Source: DASQFI01 sp963780895
GTDB taxonomy: Bacteria > Acidobacteriota > Vicinamibacteria > Vicinamibacterales > SCN-69-37
Length of the DNA stretch: 64,000 bases
NCBI GenBank assembly: GCA_963780895.1
Contig: CAWAEG010000009.1
Location: 186,001-250,000 of the forward strand
Reading direction: 5' to 3'
Shown: positions 46,068 through 55,255 of the stretch, piece after piece
Layout: every line of letters begins with the position of its first letter
How positions within the stretch are numbered: the stretch's first letter is position 1
Translations under genes and position numbers: made by a program
The notes under the pieces: generated by a model
Seen by the model: only the letters and a program-made list of their open reading frames with translations
The model's database searches: none
Told to the model about the DNA's origin: nothing

Positions 46068-46177
46068 GGCTTCCTCTTCGGCCATTGGCCTTCGGGCCTT
46101 GGCCCTTGGCCAGCGACGCAAGCCTGCCTCGCCGTAGCTCGCCGCAACTGCCCTCCAGAGCGGCGAGCGAAGGCGGG
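46068..46177. repeat. GGCCTTGGCC tract and degenerate REP-like palindrome
   Basis: CTTCGGCCATTGGCCTTCGG, followed by GCCTTGGCCCTTGGCC, occupies 46077-46111. From 46127, CCTGCCTCGCCGTAGCTCGC pairs with GCGGCGAGCGAAGGCGGG (46160-46177) with a few mismatches, a degenerate relative of the 44101 REP form. Confidence 0.65.
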
Positions 46178-46261
46178 TGCGAAAGGAGGGACTCGAACCC
46201 CCAAGGCCTTTCGGCCACCGGATCCTAAGTCCGGCGCGTCTGCCAGTTCCGCCACTTTCGC
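46178..46261 (-). tRNA. tRNA-Leu (anticodon UAG)
   Basis: Reading the minus strand, the gene begins GCGAAAGTGGCGGAACTGGC and ends GTTCGAGTCCCTCCTTTCGC plus discriminator A. Acceptor stem GCGAAAG/CTTTCGC, anticodon stem CCGGA/TCCGG with loop CTTAGGA (anticodon UAG, codon CUA), T loop TTCGAGT, and a long variable arm as in class II tRNAs. The CCA end is not encoded (ACCC follows). It sits between the VWFA pair and the PadR gene. Confidence 0.95.
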
Positions 46262-46292
46262 GTGGGATCAGGGTAGCGCAACTTGCCCCTTC

Positions 46293-46322
46293 TAATGCCT
46301 AGTGAGATAATGCGGCATTATG
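46293..46322 (+). promoter_or_regulatory. palindrome abutting the start of the second PadR gene
   Basis: TAATGCC (46293-46299) and GGCATTA (46314-46320) are perfect complements spaced by 14 nt. The last A is the first base of the PadR ATG. A candidate autoregulatory operator or leader hairpin; no -35/-10 pair is obvious. Confidence 0.4.
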
Positions 46323-46652
46323 TCGCCCAAGCTGCCACCGATCACCCATCTCCAGTTCCTGGTCCTCGAGGCGCTGTCCGTTGACGAGCAGGCCGGCCGC
46401 GAGCTTCGCGCCCTGCTGTCCTCGGTCGGGGTCCGCAACAGTGGCCCCGCCTTCTATCAGATGATGGCGCGGCTCGAGGAGGCCGGTCTCGTGGACGGGT
46501 GGTACGAGCAGAAGATCCTCGCGGGGCAGACGCTGAAAGAACGCCGGTATCGACTGACGCGTGCGGGCCTCCGCGCGGTGTCCGACACGCGCGCGTTCTA
46601 CCTCGAACGGCTTGGCACGCTGCGTCTGACGAAGCGAGGCTCGCTTGCCTGA
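46320..46652 (+). CDS. PadR-family transcriptional regulator
   Basis: 110 aa. PadR winged-helix pattern: ITHLQFLVLEALSVDEQAGR, SGPAFYQMMARLEEAGLVDG, LKERRYRLTRAGLRAVSDTR. It lacks the usual long C-terminal helix, as do many ADOP-linked PadR proteins. Overlaps the start of the ADOP permease gene by 8 bp, so the two are co-transcribed; the pairing of a PadR and an ADOP gene is a recurrent feature of Acidobacteriota. Confidence 0.9.
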   Translation: MSPKLPPITHLQFLVLEALSVDEQAGRELRALLSSVGVRNSGPAFYQMMARLEEAGLVDGWYEQKILAGQTLKERRYRLTRAGLRAVSDTRAFYLERLGTLRLTKRGSLA

Positions 46653-49326
46653 CCGATGGCCGGAGCTCTGCCGGCGGCTGGTCCCCGAAGCGCTTCGTGA
46701 ACGCGCCTTCGATCCGGCAGCGGCCGATCTCCGCCAGGAGTGGACGTCGCGAACCGCGCCGCACACGCGCGGCCTGGCGCGCGCGACCGCGCAAGTCCGC
46801 CATGACCTGCGGCTGTTCGCGATCGCGCTCGAGTGCCGCCGGCTGGCCGTGAGCAGCCGGTGGTCCGGCCCATCGGACGAGAACCGGGAGAATCGCATGC
46901 GGATGTGGTTTCGAGATCTTCGGCACACCGTTCGTCAGCTCGCTCGCCAGCCGCTCTTCACGATGACCGCTATCGCGACGCTCGCGCTTGGCACCGGCGC
47001 CAATCTGACGATCTTCAGCTTCGTGAACACCTTTCTCATCGCGCCCATCTCTGTCCCGCAGCCGCACGGACTGGTGCGCGTGTATGGCGTCGCGGAGGGA
47101 ACGAACCGGGACGTCATCTCCTATCCCGACTACCTCGACGCCCGGGCCGCGGCCAAGAGCCTCGATCTGGCCGCGCACGCGGTGACGTCCGCGCGATTCG
47201 GCGGCGGGGAAAGCCTTGAAAAGCGCACGGTCGAGCTCGTCACCGGCAATTACTTCCGGGCGCTCGGTCTCGCCCCGGCCGCCGGGCGCTTGATCGACGA
47301 GCGTGACGCCGGCGGCGAGGGCACCCAGCCGGTCGCGGTGCTCGCACACGGCTTCTGGCGCTCGCGATTCGCGGGAAATCCTGCCGCGGTCGGTCAGACG
47401 CTCGACGTGAACGGCGTCGCGTTCACGATCATCGGCGTGGCGCCGGCGTCGTATCGCGGCACCTTCAACGCGCACGCCGTCGATTTGTGGGCGCCGCTGA
47501 CGATGCACCAGTCGGTGAGGCCGAGCGGGCTCTCGCTGAGCCGGCGCGGCTGGGGTTGGCTTTCGATGATCGGCCGGCTGCAAACCGGCGCCGACCTCGC
47601 CGCCGCTCGACACGACCTCGAGCTCGCCGCCGCCGACATCCGGCAGCGCTTTCCGGACCACGCCACGATGAAGTTTGGCCTCGACATCACGCCGGCCTCC
47701 GGCGTGAACGAAGCCGACCGGACGGTGATGGCGCCGATCCTGGGCACCGCTTACGCGTTCACCGTCCTGCTGATGATCGTCACGTGCGCGAACCTCGCGG
47801 GCGTGATGCAGGCACGCCTGGCCGCCCGCTGCCGCGAGATGGCCATCAGGCAATCGCTCGGCGCGGGCCGTGTCCGCCTGGCCATCGAATGGATGACCGA
47901 ATGTCTCTGCCTGGCCGTCGTGGGCGGCCTGGCCGGACTTGCGGTCGCCCGGCTCATCGGCGCGGCGCTCTCACGTGTACCTCTGCCGCTCCAGCTCCTT
48001 GGCGATCTGTCGTTCGAGACGGCGCTCGACTGGCGGCTCGTGACGTACGGCCTCGGGCTCTCGCTCGTCTCTGGCCTCATCATCGGCCTCGCGCCCGCGT
48101 GGCGCGCGGGCCGCATGCGGGCGTTCGAGCTGCTCAAAGACGAAAGCGGAACCGTCACGAGCGGGCGACGGGGCTCGCGCCTTCGACGGATGGGTGTCCT
48201 CGTGCAGGTCACCGTGTCGGTGGTGCTCCTGACCGCCGCCGGCCTGCTCGCCGCGGCGCTCGTGCGGCAGCAGCGCCTCACCCCAGGATTCGACACCGGC
48301 GGGCTGGGACTGTCATCCTTCAACCTCCACCTGGAAACCCCCGAAGCCCGACGCGACCTGATCGATCGGCTGCTCGCGGCGGCCCGGAGCCATCCGGGCG
48401 TCGCCAGCGCGGACATCAGCACGACGGTACCGCTCGGGCTCAATCGCAACCGCATGGGCATCGCCGTGCCCGGATACGTCGGTCCGGACGGCCGGCGCAT
48501 CAGCTTGGCTGACTTCAACACGGTGGGTCCCGCGTTCTTTCAGACGCTCGGCATTCCCTTCGTCGCGGGCCAACCGTGGCCGGCGCAGGACGTCAAGCCG
48601 CTCGCGCTGGTCGTCAACGAGACGTTCGCCCGCCGCTACTGGCCCAGCGGCAACGCCGTCGGCCAGCCGGTCGAGATCGTCGGACGGGGATTGGTGACCG
48701 TGAGCGGCGTCGTGCGCAATCACGCGTACTACGAGATCGGCGAGACGCCGCGGCCGTTCCTGTACGTACCGGCGGCGCTCGAGCCGCCGGGCAGTTTCAC
48801 GCTGTACGTCCGGACGCGCGTGGACACGGCGCCCGTCCTGAAGGAGCTCAAATCGCAGATCGCCGGCATCGATGCCCGGCTCGCGCCGTACGACGTGATG
48901 ACGTTCGACGACCTGCGCCGGGTGCCCCTCTTCCCGGCGCGGATCGTGATGTGGACCGCGGTCGCGTTCGGCCTGATCGCGCTCCTGCTCACCGGTGTCG
49001 GCCTGTTCGGCGTCGTCTCGACATCCGTGGCGCAGCGATCGCGCGAGTTCGGCGTGCGCATCGCCCTTGGCGCGCGGCCCGCGGACATCCTTCGCGGTGT
49101 GCTGCGCGAAGCCGGCGTGCTGGTCGTCATCGGCGCCGCGGGCGGGATCGTCGTCGCCTGGTTGAGCGCACGGGTTCTCGAGTCGATGGTGGCCGGCGCG
49201 GGCACGTTCGATCCGCGCGTGTCCGTGCCGATCGCGCTCGCGCTCACCGTGCTCGCCATCCTTGCGGCGTGGGCGCCTGCCGCGCGTGCGGCGACGGTCG
49301 ATCCGGTGATTGCGCTGAAGAGCTGA
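46645..49326 (+). CDS. ADOP-type FtsX/MacB-like permease, PadR-linked
   Basis: 893 aa, TTG start at 46645 inside the end of the PadR gene. An N-terminal prefix region (WPELCRRLVPEALRERAFDP and on to about residue 80) precedes the duplicated permease: TM1 TMTAIATLALGTGANLTIF, MacB-like periplasmic domain, FtsX block (residues about 375-500), second periplasmic domain with YVRTRVDTAPVLKELKSQIA, and a second FtsX block ending ARAATVDPVIALKS. No ATPase gene is adjacent. It differs from the 9886 copy by having the prefix, the PadR partner and normal high-G+C codon use. Confidence 0.92.
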   Translation: MPDRWPELCRRLVPEALRERAFDPAAADLRQEWTSRTAPHTRGLARATAQVRHDLRLFAIALECRRLAVSSRWSGPSDENRENRMRMWFRDLRHTVRQLARQPLFTMTAIATLALGTGANLTIFSFVNTFLIAPISVPQPHGLVRVYGVAEGTNRDVISYPDYLDARAAAKSLDLAAHAVTSARFGGGESLEKRTVELVTGNYFRALGLAPAAGRLIDERDAGGEGTQPVAVLAHGFWRSRFAGNPAAVGQTLDVNGVAFTIIGVAPASYRGTFNAHAVDLWAPLTMHQSVRPSGLSLSRRGWGWLSMIGRLQTGADLAAARHDLELAAADIRQRFPDHATMKFGLDITPASGVNEADRTVMAPILGTAYAFTVLLMIVTCANLAGVMQARLAARCREMAIRQSLGAGRVRLAIEWMTECLCLAVVGGLAGLAVARLIGAALSRVPLPLQLLGDLSFETALDWRLVTYGLGLSLVSGLIIGLAPAWRAGRMRAFELLKDESGTVTSGRRGSRLRRMGVLVQVTVSVVLLTAAGLLAAALVRQQRLTPGFDTGGLGLSSFNLHLETPEARRDLIDRLLAAARSHPGVASADISTTVPLGLNRNRMGIAVPGYVGPDGRRISLADFNTVGPAFFQTLGIPFVAGQPWPAQDVKPLALVVNETFARRYWPSGNAVGQPVEIVGRGLVTVSGVVRNHAYYEIGETPRPFLYVPAALEPPGSFTLYVRTRVDTAPVLKELKSQIAGIDARLAPYDVMTFDDLRRVPLFPARIVMWTAVAFGLIALLLTGVGLFGVVSTSVAQRSREFGVRIALGARPADILRGVLREAGVLVVIGAAGGIVVAWLSARVLESMVAGAGTFDPRVSVPIALALTVLAILAAWAPAARAATVDPVIALKS

Positions 49327-49345
49327 ACGACCCGCACCGCGAGGC

Positions 49346-50263
49346 TCAGTTCTCCGGACGCTGCCGGCTGATCACACTGGTGTAGCCCTTCCGGGCTCTC
49401 ACCTCGTAGGTCCCTTTTTTCACGCGAACGGTGATGTCGTGCCAACCCTCGCGTGAGACGCCGGCGGGCACGTACCGCAGAACGTAACTCGTCCGAAAGT
49501 CCGAAACGGCTTGCTTGAATGCGGCCCCGACCGGCGCGCCGAAGTCCACCCAAAAGAGCTTCCCCCCGGTTCGCGCCGCCAGGTCGTGGATCTGCGTGGC
49601 CTGTGGAATCGAGCCTTGCGGACGGCCGCGGCCGTCGAACGGCACCGGCACGAGAATCTGCACGACCGCGTCGGAGGCGCCGGCGATGTCGCGCACGGTC
49701 TCGAGATCGAGAAAGCTGATGGTGTCGATCCCGTCGGTGTACGCCACGATGAACTGCCGGCGGTCGGGTTCGATCCGGTGCATCATGGCGGCCGCCAGGC
49801 CATCGAACAGCGCCGTGCCGCCGAAGGCGGTGACGGCCTCGACGTTCGGCTTCGTGCTGCCGGGTTGAAACGGGAAGACGAGGCGCAGCTCGTGCTGCAC
49901 CGAGATCAGCCGCAGCCGGTCTTCTTTTCTCAGCAGCTCCGCCATTTCGACGACGCCGAATTTGAGACGTTCGAGCCGGCGGCCGGCGACGCTGCGGCTG
50001 AGGTCGAGCAGCAGCGTGACGTCGATCGGCTGCGTCTCCACGGAGACCGCGCTGATCGTCTGCGGCACGCCGGTGTCGAGGAGCTCGAAGTCGGCCGCGG
50101 TCAGACCCGGGACCGACTTCTCGCCCTGCAGAACCGACACGCTGACCGTGACGCCTTCGGTCGTCGCGACGAAACGGGGCGGCTGTTGTGGCTGTTGCCG
50201 GGCGGAGGAGAGACCGCCGGTCACACACACAACCACGAGCATGCCGGCCGCCAGGCGCTTCAT
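49346..50263 (-). CDS. VWFA-related protein (acidobacterial type)
   Basis: 305 aa, ATG start 50261-50263 overlapping the stop of the TPR gene upstream (ATGA). A signal peptide (AAGMLVVVCVTGGLSSA) precedes VTVSVSVLQGEKSVPGLTAA, DFELLDTGVPQTISAVSVET and the VWA domain with MIDAS DLSRSVAGRR, IVAYTDGIDTISF, then LRYVPAGVSREGWHDITVRV and KKGTYEVRARKGY. This is the most compact of the five VWFA proteins in the window. Likely part of a secreted complex with the TPR protein. Convergent with the ADOP gene. Confidence 0.88.
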   Translation of the reverse strand: MKRLAAGMLVVVCVTGGLSSARQQPQQPPRFVATTEGVTVSVSVLQGEKSVPGLTAADFELLDTGVPQTISAVSVETQPIDVTLLLDLSRSVAGRRLERLKFGVVEMAELLRKEDRLRLISVQHELRLVFPFQPGSTKPNVEAVTAFGGTALFDGLAAAMMHRIEPDRRQFIVAYTDGIDTISFLDLETVRDIAGASDAVVQILVPVPFDGRGRPQGSIPQATQIHDLAARTGGKLFWVDFGAPVGAAFKQAVSDFRTSYVLRYVPAGVSREGWHDITVRVKKGTYEVRARKGYTSVISRQRPEN

Positions 50264-51291
50264 CGGTCACCCGGCGGCGCGTCCGACGTGACCGCCGATC
50301 GCATCGCGGCCAGCCGCGCGTCGAGGTGGCGATAATCGGCTGGCCAGTACACCCACCAGGGGTCATCGGTCCGTTTTTGACGATCGAAAAGGGTCTGCAC
50401 CTGCCGATCCGCGAGGTCACGTTCGCCCCGCCGGAACAGCAGCGCCGCGAGTGCCATCGAGGCCGATTGCGTTTCCGGCCTCAGCGTCAGCGCCGCTTCG
50501 TACGCCTGTTTCGCATCGTCCGTGCGCTTCAATCGTTCGAGCGCCTGGCCCCGGAACAGGTGTCCCAAGTACTGCACGTTCGGGTCGTCGGTCGGGCTCA
50601 CGCGACCGAGCGACTCCAGCGCCTGATCGGCGCGCCCGAGGGCGAGCTCGATCCGGCCGCGGCGCAGGAACGCCTCCGCCCGCGTCGGTTCGTTGCTCGC
50701 CGCCTCCGTGTACCGCTTCACCGCTTCCTCCATCGACTTCGTGACCGTCGCGGCCGGAATGCGGGACTCGGCGACGACCCTGGGGAACGTCCGCAGCTCT
50801 GACGCGACCGCGCGCTCGAACGCCAGCCACGGCTCCTTGGGAAACTGAAACCGCGCGTGCACGACATGCGCCTCGAGCCCGTCCGGGTCGACCGCGCCCG
50901 CGAACAGCGCGAAGGCGGCGAGGTGCCAGAGGCGATCGAACTCGTCAGGCTTGGGATGACGCCGAATCTGCCGGCATCCCCACTCGAGCAGTTTCGTGGC
51001 CGCGCTGCCGCGCTCGAGCTGCGCGCTCGTGCTTTCGAGCGCGAACGCCGCCAGCGCGCGCCGCCGCAGCTCCGGCGTTCCAGCCGTGCCGGCCAGCCAT
51101 TTCGCTGCGGTCTTGTCGAGGTCGGCCTCGAAGGCCTTCAGGTCGCTGACCGATTTCAGCTTCGCGGCGACGTCGGCGTGACGACCGGCCGCATACTCGC
51201 CAAGCCATGACTGGATCCACTCGGGCTGGAGGGACGGCCGCGCGCTCGCCGCAAGCGCGATGGACAGCAGCAACGCGGCAATGCGGACCAC
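50260..51291 (-). CDS. secreted TPR-repeat protein
   Basis: 343 aa. A signal peptide (RIAALLLSIALAASARP) is followed by an all-helical protein with TPR-like units in the C-terminal half: AVKRYTEAASNEPTRAEAFL, RRGRIELALGRADQALESLG, YLGHLFRGQALERLKRTDDA, KQAYEAALTLRPE. No enzymatic motif. Coupled to the VWFA gene 49346-50263 by a 4-bp overlap; VWA/TPR gene pairs also occur in Bat operons, where they act in the cell envelope, but no MoxR or other Bat gene is here. Confidence 0.85.
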   Translation of the reverse strand: MVRIAALLLSIALAASARPSLQPEWIQSWLGEYAAGRHADVAAKLKSVSDLKAFEADLDKTAAKWLAGTAGTPELRRRALAAFALESTSAQLERGSAATKLLEWGCRQIRRHPKPDEFDRLWHLAAFALFAGAVDPDGLEAHVVHARFQFPKEPWLAFERAVASELRTFPRVVAESRIPAATVTKSMEEAVKRYTEAASNEPTRAEAFLRRGRIELALGRADQALESLGRVSPTDDPNVQYLGHLFRGQALERLKRTDDAKQAYEAALTLRPETQSASMALAALLFRRGERDLADRQVQTLFDRQKRTDDPWWVYWPADYRHLDARLAAMRSAVTSDAPPGDR

Positions 51292-51316
51292 GTCGGTAGT
51301 ATAGAAAACGCTGAGC

Positions 51317-53899
51317 TCAAAAATTCAGCCAGCGACTCACCTTGATCAGAAAGACATTCGCGGCCGGGGCACCGAAGGCTCCGCTGAGATCGCGGCCGAA
51401 GCGAAAATCTCCTTGCGAGGCGACCTCTTCCCGGCCCTGTTGCCAGACGATGAAAAGCGCCGAGCCGGGCCGGTATTCCCAGCGCAGGACGTTGGTCGTC
51501 CGGAACGAGCGGTAATTGAAGTCAGGATTGTCGGCAGACGCGAACGGCCCGTAGCGGTCTTCGTACCGGTCCGCGCGGCCGTTGATCAGCTCTTTGAAGT
51601 TCGAGTAGCGGCCCGCGGAGACGAAGGGGCGCGCGTAAATCTGCAACGAGAGCGTCGGGGTCATCGTGTAGTTCAGGCGCGTCGACATCCCGACGGTCTT
51701 CTGGTTGATGCGGGCGAACACGTAATGGGTGTGCGGACCGATGGCCATGTTCTCCACCCACTGCGTATCGCTGTCGTTCGTGTTCAGTCCCGGGCCGACG
51801 CTGATGAGGAGCGCCGAGGACGGCCGGAAGTTGATGCCGGGATCGATGCTCCAGCCGCTGGAGCCATGCCGGTCGTTGAACCACGAGAAGTTGAAGTAGT
51901 ACGAGAACTTCTTGCGCTCGTCAGATTCGACGTAGCCCCACTGATTCAGGTTGCCGGGGACGAGCGCGCCCGGGCCGCCGCGCGTGTGCCGATCGGCGAA
52001 GCCTTCGACGTTGACGTTGAAGCCGCTGCCGATGCTCCAGTTGTTCATGAACGTCCAGTGGCTGTTGACGTTAGCGCCCGAGAAGCGCAGGTCGCCGTCG
52101 AAGTTCCACCCGGCCCACTGATTGAAGTTGATGTTGCGGTTCCGGACGTACTTCCCGGGCTTGTCGTCGCGGACCTGAAACCAGTTGCTGATCGAGATGT
52201 CGTCGGCGCGCGACTGGAAGCCCAGGTCGTTCACGTCGAAGCCGGGCGACTTGAATCCGATGAAGGAGTTGCCGCGCGTGCGTTCTCCGCTGATCTTGTT
52301 GAAGTTGACCGCGCCCGCATGACCGCTGAGCTGAGTCCGGAGCGGGTCGTACGTCAGGTGGCCGGCGTCCGGCCGCTGGAAACTGTGGACGTTGCTCCGC
52401 TGCAGGCGATCGATGGCCTCCGCCTCGCCGCGCACCATGCTGCCCGCCCAATATCCGGTGAGGCTGTAGCGGCCGTTCCGGAGCCGCCAATCGCCGTCGA
52501 TGCCGCCCGTGACGGCCGTATCGGGCAGGAACCGCAGTTCGTCGGTCAACGCCCGGTTCGTGCTCGTGACGATGAATCCCAGCCGCGAGCGGTTGGCGAA
52601 CTCACGGTTGGCGCGGACCACCGAATAGCTCGTGAACGGCTCCACCGGCGACGTCGACTCGTCGAGCGCCGGTCCGGACGCCAGATGCGCGTCCTCGCGC
52701 GTCGTGATGGCGTTGAGCGCGCCTATCGCGAAGTGACCGACGCGGCCCGTGAGCTTCGCCGCGCCGACGATCGTCGAGTTGGCCGGCTGGGCCACGTAGC
52801 CGTCGTTGGGCGCATTCAAGACGCGGTGCGGCGCGCGGCCGATGCGCCGCGAATAGAACAGTCCCGTGCACTGGCCGTCGCTGCAGTCGAGATCGAACGA
52901 GAAGTTGCCCGATCCTTCCACGAAGAACGGCCGCCGCTCCGCAAAGAACGTCTCGAACGCGCCGAGGTTCACGACCGCCGGATCCGCCTCGACCTGGCCG
53001 AAGTCCGGATTCACCGTGCCCGTGAGCGTCAGTCCCGGCGCGACCTTGTACTTGAGATCGAGCCCCGCCGCCGCGTCGGGATCCGGCGAGCCGACGAGCG
53101 GGTTGGCGGATGCCACAGGCGCCGTCTTCACCTGGCCCACGACATACGGTGCCAGCTCGAGCCGCTTCTGCGCGCTCGCGAACGTGAGCCCCGTGAGCTC
53201 GCCGAACGACGAGACGTATCCGCTCGCGCTGCGCGCGAGCAGCGGCCAGGTGGACGTTTCGTTCGCGTGCGCGACCGTGCGGACGATCGCAAAGCCGAAC
53301 GACGCGCTCGCGGCCGGATTGAACCGGAGCTGCGAGAACGGAATCCGGAACTCGGCGCGCCACCCCTGCGGGCTCTTCGCGACCGCGACGTCCCAGACCG
53401 CGTCCCAGCTCGTGTCGCTGTTGGTGTCGTTGAACCAGTAGCGATCCTGCTTGACGCCGGCGGCGTTGACCGCGAACTCGTACGCCGTGCGGCGGTCCCG
53501 ATACGAGTCGACCATCACGCGGATCCAGTCCGACGGCGAGTTCTCGTCGCGCCGCGTGAGATGACCGACGATCTTCGACGTGTCGGGCTCGAGCGCGCGA
53601 ACGGCGACGTAGAGCGCCGCCGCGTCGAAGACGACGCGCGCTTCCGTCTCTCGCGTCGGTCTGGCGCCTTCAGTGGGATCGCGCTGCAGGAACTCGGTAA
53701 TCGGCGGCGCCTTGGTCCAGATGTCTTCGGCAATCTCGCCGTCCACTTTGATCGGATCGGCGCCGACGGGAATCGCGACGGCGCTATCGGTTGGCGGCGC
53801 GGAGCGGCGGGACGCATCGGTCGGCTGCGAGGCGCCGAGCGCGGCTCCGGCGATCGCCCACGCCAACACCCCCACAGAGAGGCGTCTACCTGTCGGCAC
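51317..53899 (-). CDS. DUF5916 (CBM9-like N-domain) outer-membrane beta-barrel protein
   Basis: 860 aa. Signal peptide, then a CBM9-like beta-sandwich (AIPVGADPIKVDGEIAEDIW, APPITEFLQRDPTEGA, RVVFDAAALYVAVRALEPDT, WDVAVAKSPQGWRAEFRIPF), then a long beta-barrel region with alternating aromatic strands ending FLIKVSRWLNF, where the terminal Phe is the outer-membrane insertion signal. DUF5916 is widespread in Acidobacteriota and Bacteroidota; the function is not established but probably relates to surface polysaccharide or peptide uptake. A 1699-codon plus-strand ORF across this and the next two genes is an antisense artefact. Confidence 0.9.
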   Translation of the reverse strand: MPTGRRLSVGVLAWAIAGAALGASQPTDASRRSAPPTDSAVAIPVGADPIKVDGEIAEDIWTKAPPITEFLQRDPTEGARPTRETEARVVFDAAALYVAVRALEPDTSKIVGHLTRRDENSPSDWIRVMVDSYRDRRTAYEFAVNAAGVKQDRYWFNDTNSDTSWDAVWDVAVAKSPQGWRAEFRIPFSQLRFNPAASASFGFAIVRTVAHANETSTWPLLARSASGYVSSFGELTGLTFASAQKRLELAPYVVGQVKTAPVASANPLVGSPDPDAAAGLDLKYKVAPGLTLTGTVNPDFGQVEADPAVVNLGAFETFFAERRPFFVEGSGNFSFDLDCSDGQCTGLFYSRRIGRAPHRVLNAPNDGYVAQPANSTIVGAAKLTGRVGHFAIGALNAITTREDAHLASGPALDESTSPVEPFTSYSVVRANREFANRSRLGFIVTSTNRALTDELRFLPDTAVTGGIDGDWRLRNGRYSLTGYWAGSMVRGEAEAIDRLQRSNVHSFQRPDAGHLTYDPLRTQLSGHAGAVNFNKISGERTRGNSFIGFKSPGFDVNDLGFQSRADDISISNWFQVRDDKPGKYVRNRNINFNQWAGWNFDGDLRFSGANVNSHWTFMNNWSIGSGFNVNVEGFADRHTRGGPGALVPGNLNQWGYVESDERKKFSYYFNFSWFNDRHGSSGWSIDPGINFRPSSALLISVGPGLNTNDSDTQWVENMAIGPHTHYVFARINQKTVGMSTRLNYTMTPTLSLQIYARPFVSAGRYSNFKELINGRADRYEDRYGPFASADNPDFNYRSFRTTNVLRWEYRPGSALFIVWQQGREEVASQGDFRFGRDLSGAFGAPAANVFLIKVSRWLNF

Positions 53900-53926
53900 G
53901 GGAGTTTAGACGAGACCACCCGCGCG

Positions 53927-53960
53927 CGAGTTGATTGTGGAAACGAGTTGATTGTGGAAA
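53927..53960. repeat. 17-bp tandem duplication upstream of the DUF5916 gene
   Basis: CGAGTTGATTGTGGAAA occurs twice back to back (53927-53943 and 53944-53960), 28-61 bp upstream of the DUF5916 start and just after the preceding gene's stop. It lies where a promoter or operator would be expected. Confidence 0.8.
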
Positions 53961-53968
53961 AAGGTCGG

Positions 53969-55237
53969 CTACGGTTGTTTGCCGTGACTCGACTGTCCAG
54001 GAACGGACGGTATGACGACGTGTGTCCGACTTCGCACCGTGGCGCCGCGAGCCTTGGTCTTCACGTTGATGAAGTGAAGCTTGCCGTCACGATCGCCCGC
54101 CGTGGACGCCACCCCGATCAGGTAATACGCCATGTTCTCGCGGAGCACCCGGTCGAACGCGGACTGACCGGTGCCGGCCTCGATGGCCAGCAGCGCGCCG
54201 CCAGATTTGCCGGCGACCATGTCGAGACCGTGCCGGAACGTATCGCTGTCGCGGAACGCCGATGTGAACCGGTCGCCCGACGCCGTGCTCGTCGCGTTGA
54301 CGGCAGAGTACGTCTCGAGAAAGTGCGTGTCCCAATGCATGACGTAGAGGTTCGTCTCGGCGGCGGCGGCTTCCTCGCCGATCGCCGCAAACAGGCCCGT
54401 GACGTCCGGACGGCCGCCCGTCCGGTCGCTCGTCATGACGCCGCCGCTCACGAGCACCAGCGTCTTCCGGCCCGGAATCCGGCGCAACGATTTCACGAGC
54501 ACGGAGAGCGAGGCGAGGCTCTGCGCCGCCTGGCCCTCGAAGTACCCCGCAATCGAATGCGCCTCGGAGCGCACGGCGCCGGGACAGGTCGGGTCGGTCG
54601 TCGGACACTCGCGGCTGATCACCCGGTTCGTCACCGCGAGATCTTCGGCTGTGATGTCGATGATCTCCGACGGGCTGAGCGAGAACATGCCGAGCTGCCG
54701 GTCCCGTCGTCCGTTGACGCGGTGAAGCGTGCGCTCGGCGGCGAAGTGATCGTGTGTGAGATCGAGCGACCCGGTGTGGAACGGATAGGCGTAGATCGCG
54801 ACGACGTCTTCGGGCCGGAGCTGCTGGATGAACCGCCGCGTCGCCTGCATCGCCGGGCCGATGGCGGCCGGCACGAAGCTGAACTCGTCGATCGCGACGA
54901 TGAAGACCCGCGCGTCTGGCATCAGGCGGCCGGGTGTTCTGACCGGCAGCACCGTCGGCGCGACGGTCGAGTACTCCACGAGATCGACCGAGACGATCTG
55001 CCGCGCCTTGCCGTCGATGGAAACCTCGAAGTCTTCCGGGGTCAGGCCCTTGAACGGTTCGCCGGAGCGATCCACGACCTGCACGTCGATGCGGACGACA
55101 TCGACGGCGGCGCGGAACACGGGCGCCTGCGGCTCCTGCGACTGGGCCTGCGCAGCCAGCCAGCCTTCGAGCACCACCAGTGCCGCTATGGCGAGAGCGA
55201 TCGTCTTCACCGATTTCACGAGCTGCATGAGCTTCAT
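53969..55237 (-). CDS. VWFA-related protein, MIDAS-degenerate
   Basis: 422 aa, signal peptide IALAIAALVVLEGWLAAQAQ. N-terminal FRAAVDVVRIDVQVVDRSGE and LTPEDFEVSIDGKARQIVSV are as in the family. The VWA strand reads VFIVAIDEFSFVPAA, so the MIDAS DxSxS triad is not conserved (IDEFSF). TLVLVSGGVMTSDRTGGRPD and YYLIGVASTAGDRDGKLHFI follow. It starts 18 bp after the stop of a closely similar gene at 55256-56500, so the two look like a tandem duplication. Likely non-metal-binding VWA fold. Upstream of the DUF5916 gene on the same strand. Confidence 0.85.
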   Translation of the reverse strand: MKLMQLVKSVKTIALAIAALVVLEGWLAAQAQSQEPQAPVFRAAVDVVRIDVQVVDRSGEPFKGLTPEDFEVSIDGKARQIVSVDLVEYSTVAPTVLPVRTPGRLMPDARVFIVAIDEFSFVPAAIGPAMQATRRFIQQLRPEDVVAIYAYPFHTGSLDLTHDHFAAERTLHRVNGRRDRQLGMFSLSPSEIIDITAEDLAVTNRVISRECPTTDPTCPGAVRSEAHSIAGYFEGQAAQSLASLSVLVKSLRRIPGRKTLVLVSGGVMTSDRTGGRPDVTGLFAAIGEEAAAAETNLYVMHWDTHFLETYSAVNATSTASGDRFTSAFRDSDTFRHGLDMVAGKSGGALLAIEAGTGQSAFDRVLRENMAYYLIGVASTAGDRDGKLHFINVKTKARGATVRSRTHVVIPSVPGQSSHGKQP

Positions 55238-55255
55238 TGCGTTGTCGCTGTCCGC

